Of a stretch of DNA of 6,305 nucleotides, positions 1 through 4,489 are shown one piece after another (positions within the stretch are counted from its first letter, which is position 1; each line of letters begins with the position of its first letter). A program made the translations under genes and the position numbers. The notes beneath the pieces are model-generated. The model was not told where the DNA came from and did no database searches. It saw nothing but the letters and a program-made list of their open reading frames with translations. The DNA is from an uncultured Roseburia sp. (GTDB lineage Bacteria > Bacillota > Clostridia > Lachnospirales > Lachnospiraceae). The stretch is taken from NCBI GenBank assembly GCA_905206195.1, contig CAJLGN010000088.1, positions 1 through 6,305 on the forward strand. The letters are read 5' to 3'.

Positions 1-800
1 ATGTGCATGAGTGCCGCGCCGTCGCCGTCCAGGCAGTACACCCTCTTATTCGGTCGCTCCTTGGCAATCCCAAAAGCGATCATGGAAGCATAGCCCATCC
101 CGCCCACCGTCAAAAAGTCCTGCCCGTGCTGCCCGTTTATACGCTCACTCTGTTCATATACCTCACGCGATATTTTCCCGGTGGTCGAGACAATCACATC
201 CTCTGCTCCGATACTCGACACGATCTGACAGATTGCATCCTCGCGCACCATCGAATACTTATTTTTGTATATATTCTTTTGCCCGGATTCAAAGAAATCC
301 CGCTTGATTACAAATGCAAACTGCCGACTTTTCTGCAGCGCCCCAGCCGCTCTCCCAAACGCATCCGCGATTGCATCCACCGAGAGTTCCCGCCCCAACA
401 CCGCGCGCTCGATCTCCAGAGCCGCCAGTAACTCCTCCGTAATATGCCCCATAAACTTATGCTGTGGCTCATCTTTGGTCCCCGGTTCACCTCTCCATCC
501 GATGACGAGGAGCATGGGAATCCCGTACACCGCCCCGTTCGCCAGTGAAGTGATCGGATTTACCATATTTCCAAGCCCGCTGTTCTGCGCATAGACACAC
601 ACCGGATTTCCTGTAGCGAGATAACTGCCGATTGCGATCCCCACTGCTGCCCCTTCGTTGGCGGGCACATAATGGCAAAATTCTGTTCCACCCGCTGCAT
701 TGATATAATCACAAAAGGGCTTCAATGCAGAGTCCGGGATACCTGTAATCATCGCAATCCCCAGCCGCTTGATTTCTCTTATAAATTCCGTTACCTGCAT
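1..800 (-). CDS. aepY: Phosphonopyruvate decarboxylase (ThDP-dependent), C-terminus cut by window edge
   Basis: Decarboxylates 3-phosphonopyruvate to phosphonoacetaldehyde, the irreversible step that pulls the unfavourable PEP mutase reaction toward phosphonate synthesis; cytosolic, thiamine diphosphate dependent. The frame is open from ATG at 800 to the window edge, giving 266 residues of an enzyme that is usually about 370-385. Visible hallmarks: GIPDSALKPFC (20-30) and PANEGAAVG (46-54), with E49 in the place of the cofactor-activating glutamate. Then come NSGLGNMVNPITSLAN (73-88), the signature IGWRGEPGTKDEPQH (100-114), VSTTGKISREVYE (204-216), DFLTVGGMG (228-236) and the start of the ThDP/Mg motif GDG (259-261), whose second half (NN) is lost. 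A GGGAGG ribosome site lies 9 nt before the start. It follows the fused cytidylyltransferase gene by 18 nt, so it is in the same operon. Family assignment is very secure; only the C-terminus is unseen. Confidence 0.95.
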   Translation of the reverse strand, partial: MQVTEFIREIKRLGIAMITGIPDSALKPFCDYINAAGGTEFCHYVPANEGAAVGIAIGSYLATGNPVCVYAQNSGLGNMVNPITSLANGAVYGIPMLLVIGWRGEPGTKDEPQHKFMGHITEELLAALEIERAVLGRELSVDAIADAFGRAAGALQKSRQFAFVIKRDFFESGQKNIYKNKYSMVREDAICQIVSSIGAEDVIVSTTGKISREVYEQSERINGQHGQDFLTVGGMGYASMIAFGIAKERPNKRVYCLDGDGAALMH

Positions 801-809
801 TCCCCTCTT

Positions 810-815
810 CCTCCC
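810..815 (-). promoter_or_regulatory. Ribosome binding site of the phosphonopyruvate decarboxylase gene
   Basis: GGGAGG on the minus strand, 9 nt before the ATG at 800. It sits just past the TGA of the upstream gene (819-821), consistent with coupled translation, and it supports the chosen start. Confidence 0.75.
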
Positions 816-818
816 AAT

Positions 819-2252
819 TCATCGGTACATAAAACAGTTGAACACGAACTCATTATTCCAGTAACCCTCGATATCCGAGGCAGTAAATCGAATCTTCAAC
901 TTATGTGCACGCGCAAATTCTTCAAAAAACGCTTTTTTGTAAAATAATTTCGGAAGATTCCGATAACGCTCCTCATAATCTGCGATCGTGTGCTTTCGGT
1001 ATGCCGTAAACGCCTCCTCCTTTTCCTGATCATGAATATCAATAATTCCAATTGAATAGCGACTTTTCCGGTACATCCGCTCCAGAACTTCATATGCATA
1101 TTCTTCTCCCGGAAAATAGGAAAACACGCTATTAGAAAGCACCGCATCATACTTCGGCTCCACCGCCAGATGAATCGCTTCCTCACACAGAATATCTGTT
1201 GTCTGCAGTACCTTTTTGGCACTCCCCACAAGCCCCTGGGAGTAATCAAGTCCACCACACTGTAGTCCATCCCGCTCAAACAGAAACAGGTTGGCACCGC
1301 TCCCGCACCCAACCTCAAAGACACTTCTGCTCCCCGCCAGCTTGCCCGCCAACTCCGCTGGGAACAAACACGCCTTTGTCTGTTGGTACTGATACATGAG
1401 CGCTTCATAAGTCATGCCGTCTCCCACAACAGCAAATCCATTGCTCCTCTTCAATTCCAAAAAAATCTCCTTGTCACTCCCCGAAGCTTTATCCAACTCT
1501 GCAGAGCGCTTTGTCCACAGCTGCTTCCATTCATTTTTTTCTTCCATATATTTCACCCTTAGCTCCTCTTTCAGTTGTTCCAGCTCCTCTATCGTATCCA
1601 CTTCCACAACACTTTCCGGAGATATCTCCAAAACGGTCGCATCGATCCGATTGAGCTCCATATCCACCGCCTCATCCCAAAAAAGCTGCCCATGCCCCGG
1701 GTGCATATACTCCTTTTCTATGCGCTCCTTGATCCGCAGAGCGTCCTCCTTCTTCCAATAAGACAATCCGACCATATTGTAGCGGTCTACTCCGCTCTTG
1801 TGGATGTCAGTGATGCGGTGATCCTCAATATCAAACACCCAGTCATCCGAATGCCCCTCCACCATCTTGCCAAAATAACAGGATCTCCCATACTCCCGGT
1901 CGAATACCGACTCGTCATCCACATATAGATCCGCCTCACAAATAAAGCAATCTGCACTTCCCAAAATATCTCCCACCGCGTGCAGCGAAGAAATATTATT
2001 TTTATGCGAATATTCCGCATTCTCAATCAACTCCAGGTTCTCGTATTTCCCGCACAGATATGAGAACTGCTCTTTTTTATATCCCACCACCACATAGATC
2101 TTGGATACACCTCTCTTTTGCAATGCCCTTATTACGGTCTCGATCAGAGGAAGCTCCTGCACCTTAACCAGCGGCTTCGGGACTCTATCCGTCAGTGGGC
2201 GCATACGCACTCCCTGTCCGGCAGCCAGCAATATGCCAATCTCCTTTTTCAT
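819..2252 (-). CDS. Fused CTP:phosphonate cytidylyltransferase-like / SAM-dependent methyltransferase
   Basis: Two domains in 477 residues. The N-terminal half (about 1-230) is a LicC/PntC-like nucleotidyltransferase: LAAGQGVRM (9-17), PKPL with K26, VVVGY (54-58), NNISSLHAV (85-93), metal-site ECAD-type segment EADLY (106-110), DDWVFDI (136-142), YNMVGLSYW (158-166) and VEVDTIEEL (216-224). In an AEP operon the likely reaction is CTP + 2-aminoethylphosphonate to CMP-AEP, the activated donor for glycan or lipid decoration. After a charged linker (about 225-300), a class I methyltransferase follows: SAM-binding motif I VFEVGCGSG (311-319), acidic loop LDYS (335-338) and YDAVLSNSVFSYF (368-380). 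Its substrate cannot be read from the sequence; the AEP amine or the activated intermediate is my inference. A start 20 codons further upstream (2312) would overlap phnW by 50 nt and lacks good support; ATG 2252 has GAGGAG 6 nt before it. The phnW stop lies 10 nt upstream. Domain calls are firm, substrates are inferred. Confidence 0.88.
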   Translation of the reverse strand: MKKEIGILLAAGQGVRMRPLTDRVPKPLVKVQELPLIETVIRALQKRGVSKIYVVVGYKKEQFSYLCGKYENLELIENAEYSHKNNISSLHAVGDILGSADCFICEADLYVDDESVFDREYGRSCYFGKMVEGHSDDWVFDIEDHRITDIHKSGVDRYNMVGLSYWKKEDALRIKERIEKEYMHPGHGQLFWDEAVDMELNRIDATVLEISPESVVEVDTIEELEQLKEELRVKYMEEKNEWKQLWTKRSAELDKASGSDKEIFLELKRSNGFAVVGDGMTYEALMYQYQQTKACLFPAELAGKLAGSRSVFEVGCGSGANLFLFERDGLQCGGLDYSQGLVGSAKKVLQTTDILCEEAIHLAVEPKYDAVLSNSVFSYFPGEEYAYEVLERMYRKSRYSIGIIDIHDQEKEEAFTAYRKHTIADYEERYRNLPKLFYKKAFFEEFARAHKLKIRFTASDIEGYWNNEFVFNCFMYR

Positions 2253-2258
2253 CCCGCG

Positions 2259-2264
2259 CTCCTC
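2259..2264 (-). promoter_or_regulatory. Ribosome binding site overlapping the phnW stop codon
   Basis: GAGGAG on the minus strand, 6 nt before ATG 2252. It overlaps the phnW TGA (2263-2265), so translation of the fused enzyme is probably coupled to phnW. It decides the start at 2252 rather than 2312. Confidence 0.75.
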
Positions 2265-3384
2265 ACTCTGCATACCGCACGGGAATTTCCACCCGCATTT
2301 CGCATAAGGCACTCTTCAACACGCTTATAAATTCCTCGATATCGCTCTGATCGATCGCCCCGAGCGCACATAGACGGAATGTGTCCGCCCCCGCCACTTT
2401 CCCAGGATATATCGTAAATCCTCTGTCATAACAATAATCGTGGAGCTTCTCAAAATCCCAGTTCGTATCATTGGGATATCGGACTGTAACAACTAAGCCA
2501 GACTGCCACTCTCTGCGGATCACCTCCCGAAAGCCCAGTTCCTCCACTCCGCCGCGAAGCGCCTCACAGACTCTAGTATGTCTTCTCCACTTCTCCGCCT
2601 CGCCCTCCTCAAAATATTCTTTTATCGCCTGTCTCATGGCATATAGCGTCTGCACCGGAGGTGTAAAATGCATCTCCCCATATTCTTCAAAATATTGGTA
2701 TTGTAAATGCAGGTTGCAGTAATAAGATCGCCTTGGATATTCTGCTGACTGCTCGATCAAACTCTTGCGTCCCACCACAAAAGATATCCCTGTCATTGCC
2801 ATCAGCCCTTTCTGCGCGGATGCCATGCAAAAATCAATGTTTTCCTCCTCGATACAAATCGGGCGCATAGCATAAGTGGATGTAGTATCCACCACAAACA
2901 CCGCATCATATTCATGTGCCAATGCTCCGATCTCCCGTATCGGATTTAAAATTCCGGTTCCAGTCTCATTATGCGTAGCATATACGACCGCGATATCTGG
3001 GTTTTCCTCCAGCGTCTGCCTAATCTTTGCAAGCGAAGGTAGTTCGTTGACCGGAAATTGTAGATTGATGAATGGGAGTCCGTAATACTCGCAAATCTCT
3101 GCCGCCCTTTCGCTGTATGCCCCGTTGTTCACAACCAGTATCTTCCTGTTCTCCGGAAGCAGTGAATTCAGGCATACATCCATACAGAGCGTTCCTGACC
3201 CGCAAAACAGAACCGATGTATATGCTTCACTCCCATGCACGATGGTCACCAAGTCCCTGCGAATCTGTTTCATCAAGGCCACAAATTCTTTCTCCCTCGG
3301 GCAGATATCGGGCACGATCTGCGCATACTTTACCGCGTCCGTAGTGGTTGCTGGTCCTGGGTTCAATAATATTTTTCTCTCCAT
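2263..3384 (-). CDS. phnW: 2-aminoethylphosphonate--pyruvate aminotransferase
   Basis: PLP-dependent fold type I (class V) aminotransferase interconverting phosphonoacetaldehyde + L-alanine and 2-aminoethylphosphonate + pyruvate. PhnW can serve degradation, but beside phosphonopyruvate decarboxylase and a phosphonate-activating nucleotidyltransferase, and with no phosphonoacetaldehyde hydrolase (PhnX) in view, it should run toward AEP synthesis. The 373 residues match the family length. Seen: NPGPATTTDAVKYA (8-21), HGSEAYTSVLFCGSGT (50-65) with the phosphate-cup GSGT, ATHNETGTG (136-144), VVDTTST (164-170) with the PLP-pyridine aspartate D166, SAQKGLMAMTGI (189-200) with K192 as the Schiff-base lysine, and C-terminal YPGKVAGADTFRLCALG. 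ATG 3384 is preceded by AAAGGAGG at 8 nt. It begins 26 nt after the GNAT gene, so it is co-transcribed with it. Assignment is very secure. Confidence 0.96.
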   Translation of the reverse strand: MERKILLNPGPATTTDAVKYAQIVPDICPREKEFVALMKQIRRDLVTIVHGSEAYTSVLFCGSGTLCMDVCLNSLLPENRKILVVNNGAYSERAAEICEYYGLPFINLQFPVNELPSLAKIRQTLEENPDIAVVYATHNETGTGILNPIREIGALAHEYDAVFVVDTTSTYAMRPICIEEENIDFCMASAQKGLMAMTGISFVVGRKSLIEQSAEYPRRSYYCNLHLQYQYFEEYGEMHFTPPVQTLYAMRQAIKEYFEEGEAEKWRRHTRVCEALRGGVEELGFREVIRREWQSGLVVTVRYPNDTNWDFEKLHDYCYDRGFTIYPGKVAGADTFRLCALGAIDQSDIEEFISVLKSALCEMRVEIPVRYAE

Positions 3385-3392
3385 AAATATGG

Positions 3393-3400
3393 CCTCCTTT
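3393..3400 (-). promoter_or_regulatory. Strong ribosome binding site of phnW
   Basis: AAAGGAGG on the minus strand, 8 nt before ATG 3384; the best-placed strong Shine-Dalgarno in the window, which fixes the start and suggests high translation of PhnW. Confidence 0.8.
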
Positions 3401-3410
3401 AAACAACCTA

Positions 3411-3881
3411 CTACAAAGTTTTACTATATCGGAATCCAAATTCCGTCTCTTCCTCCTCATAATCCAAAAAGCGGAAAATCTTTTTCGACGCAATATTTTC
3501 TCGCTTTACCTCGCCTATCAACACAATATCCGCTTCTTCCAGACACCGATTGCTTCTGATTTTACTCTCCACACTTCCAAGCATCCATTTTGCATATCCT
3601 TTTCCTCTGGCTTCCTCGCAGAGTGCATAGGATATCTCTCTTTGATTTTTCGCTGCATCCACACGCACCTGCCCGATTCTCTTCTCTCCCCGTATCAAGA
3701 CAAAAATCTGTACATCTGCATCCACGAGCTTCTGACCCAACCAACTCACATGCTCCTCATACAGTATTCTTTCCGTATGAAATGAATTCTTCCGCACCGC
3801 ATCGTCATTGCGTAGCTCATACAAAAAATTAACATCCTCCATCGTAGCTTCGCGTAGCTCTAGCTCTGCATTTCGTTCCAT
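3411..3881 (-). CDS. GNAT-family N-acetyltransferase (PseH-like, RimJ/RimL type)
   Basis: A 156-residue acetyl-CoA dependent N-acetyltransferase. Seen: N-terminal LREATMEDVNFLYELRND (9-26), typical of Acetyltransf_3 proteins; strands FVLIRGEKRIGQVRVD (60-75); the acetyl-CoA pyrophosphate motif RGKGYA (92-97, matching R/Q-x-x-G-x-G/A); and the late motif ENIASKKIFRFLDY (128-141). The style (short domain, H44-x-x-W near the N-terminus, IGQVRVD) resembles acetyltransferases of pseudaminic/legionaminic acid and related amino-sugar pathways, so an amino sugar of the glycan is the first candidate substrate; the AEP amine, as with PhnO-type enzymes, is another. An upstream GTG at 3890 is in frame, but the GAGGAG 8 nt before ATG 3881 supports the ATG. 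It is the first gene of the AEP set, behind a hairpin, with no clear promoter of its own. Family is firm, substrate is not. Confidence 0.85.
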   Translation of the reverse strand: MERNAELELREATMEDVNFLYELRNDDAVRKNSFHTERILYEEHVSWLGQKLVDADVQIFVLIRGEKRIGQVRVDAAKNQREISYALCEEARGKGYAKWMLGSVESKIRSNRCLEEADIVLIGEVKRENIASKKIFRFLDYEEEETEFGFRYSKTL

Positions 3882-3889
3882 GAAAGTCA

Positions 3890-3895
3890 CTCCTC
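3890..3895 (-). promoter_or_regulatory. Ribosome binding site of the GNAT gene
   Basis: GAGGAG on the minus strand, 8 nt before ATG 3881. The alternative GTG start at 3890-3888 overlaps this motif and so would have no usable ribosome site. Confidence 0.7.
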
Positions 3896-3913
3896 TGATT
3901 TTTCATGCCAAGA

Positions 3914-3943
3914 AACCAGCTTCCGAATTCTCAGAAGCTGGTT
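3914..3943 (-). terminator. Hairpin after the 120-residue gene, probable leaky intrinsic terminator
   Basis: A perfect 10-bp stem (AACCAGCTTC / GAAGCTGGTT on the plus strand) around a 10-nt loop, starting 14 nt after the TAG of the small gene (3958-3960). Read on the minus strand it is followed only by a broken T stretch (GGTTTCTTGG), so termination may be partial. The stem could instead act as an RNA processing or 3' end stabilising element. It lies 18 nt before the next ribosome site, leaving no room for a promoter after it. Confidence 0.6.
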
Positions 3944-3957
3944 CCCACCCATGTACA

Positions 3958-4320
3958 CTATTGAATTACTTCCTTAGCTGCAACCCCCAGCTGCTCAAAG
4001 ACCGGAAGTACTTTTTTAAATTCCTCCGCCATCTTCGCATCATCTTTTCCCGCAATCGCATTGCTGAGTGCAACGATACTCTGATTAAATTTCTCCTTGT
4101 CTACTCGCTCTTTTCCTTCATTTAATATCTCCATTGTTCCATTTACTACTTGAATCTCCCAATTTATTGCATCCACGATGGCCTTCAAAAAATTATCCGT
4201 ATCATCCATGCGAACCCCCGATAGTTCTTTTGCAATGATGCCCATATTTTTTGTCAGTCGCTCATTAAATTCAACCAATACTTCCAGCGCTTCTACCTGC
4301 TCTTTTCTTCTATCGTCCAT
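3958..4320 (-). CDS. Small acidic all-helical protein under a sigma-28 type promoter, function unknown
   Basis: I do not recognise a named family with certainty. The 120 residues have no signal peptide, no membrane segment and no cysteine. They are rich in Glu, Lys, Asp and Ala in heptad-like patterns, suggesting a helical bundle of about four or five helices: roughly 3-33, 40-68, 74-90, 94-110 and 112-119. One tryptophan (W54) lies in the second helix. Size, charge and predicted all-helical shape are like export chaperones of the flagellar system (FliS, FlgN, FliT), but I see no diagnostic FliS motif, so that is only a suggestion from shape and promoter. Just upstream is a TAAA-N15-GCCGATAT sigma-28 promoter, which ties expression to late flagellar genes. 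The start at 4320 is the only plausible ATG: an in-frame TGA lies 17 codons upstream and no ATG, GTG or TTG lies between. Its best Shine-Dalgarno is oddly 27 nt away. A hairpin follows the gene. The coding call is good; function is open. Confidence 0.8.
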   Translation of the reverse strand: MDDRRKEQVEALEVLVEFNERLTKNMGIIAKELSGVRMDDTDNFLKAIVDAINWEIQVVNGTMEILNEGKERVDKEKFNQSIVALSNAIAGKDDAKMAEEFKKVLPVFEQLGVAAKEVIQ

Positions 4321-4331
4321 GATCGTACCCA

Positions 4332-4344
4332 GCCACCCTGTGGC
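4332..4344 (-). promoter_or_regulatory. Small leader hairpin between AGGAGG and start codon
   Basis: GCCAC-AGG-GTGGC on the minus strand: a 5-bp G+C-rich stem with a 3-nt loop lying between the AGGAGG at 4348-4353 and ATG 4320. Folding would bring the displaced ribosome site nearer the start, roughly from 27 to 14 nt. A role in translation is inferred, not shown. Confidence 0.4.
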
Positions 4345-4347
4345 CTG

Positions 4348-4353
4348 CCTCCT
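4348..4353 (-). promoter_or_regulatory. Displaced AGGAGG upstream of the 120-residue gene
   Basis: A perfect AGGAGG on the minus strand, 27 nt before ATG 4320, far outside the normal 5-10 nt. Nearer the start there is only a weak GGGTGG (12 nt away). It may serve the gene through folding of the intervening hairpin, or be a chance match. Confidence 0.4.
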
Positions 4354-4385
4354 GGCATTCCTTTCTTTTCATTGTATCGTTTATT

Positions 4386-4412
4386 ATATCGGCATAATCT
4401 CCTTACTTTTTA
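4386..4412 (-). promoter_or_regulatory. Sigma-28 (SigD/FliA) type promoter
   Basis: On the minus strand TAAA (4412-4409), exactly 15 nt, then GCCGATAT (4393-4386). The flagellar sigma-28 consensus is TAAA-N15-GCCGATAA, so all positions match except the last. Transcription should start near 4380, giving a leader of about 60 nt before ATG 4320. A TATAAT (4388-4383) overlaps the -10 box, but there is no good TTGACA at 16-18 nt. The promoter places the 120-residue gene, and by read-through perhaps the AEP genes, with late flagellar/chemotaxis genes. Confidence 0.8.
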
Positions 4413-4489
4413 ACACAATTATATATTTCCAAATTTTTCACTTCAACTATATTCCTTTCCAGTGGTGGAAATAATCTCTATAAAGTATT

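Noticed and set aside
3..431. Plus-strand open frame of 142 codons
   Set aside because: It is antisense to the highly conserved phosphonopyruvate decarboxylase gene, has no ribosome site and its product is compositionally odd, with no known motif.
896..1408. Minus-strand open frame of 170 codons inside the fused enzyme gene
   Set aside because: It overlaps the methyltransferase domain in another frame; the conserved VGCGSG motif is in the longer frame, so this is a shadow and not a frameshifted gene.
2253..2312. Longer N-terminus of the fused nucleotidyltransferase starting at 2312
   Set aside because: The extra 20 residues lie within phnW and precede the family's usual start just before LAAGxGxRM; GAGGAG supports ATG 2252.
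3125..3559. Plus-strand open frame of 144 codons
   Set aside because: Lies opposite phnW and the GNAT gene, both well supported; no ribosome site or recognisable domain.
4383..4388. TATAAT as a sigma-A -10 box
   Set aside because: No TTGACA-like box lies 16-18 nt upstream (the nearest, TTAAAA, is 19 nt away with poor match); the overlapping sigma-28 motif explains the site better.
4456..4471. Inverted repeat TTTCCA-N4-TGGAAA after the glycosyltransferase gene, possible terminator
   Set aside because: Only a 6-bp A+T-rich stem and no T-tract follows on the minus strand; too weak to call.
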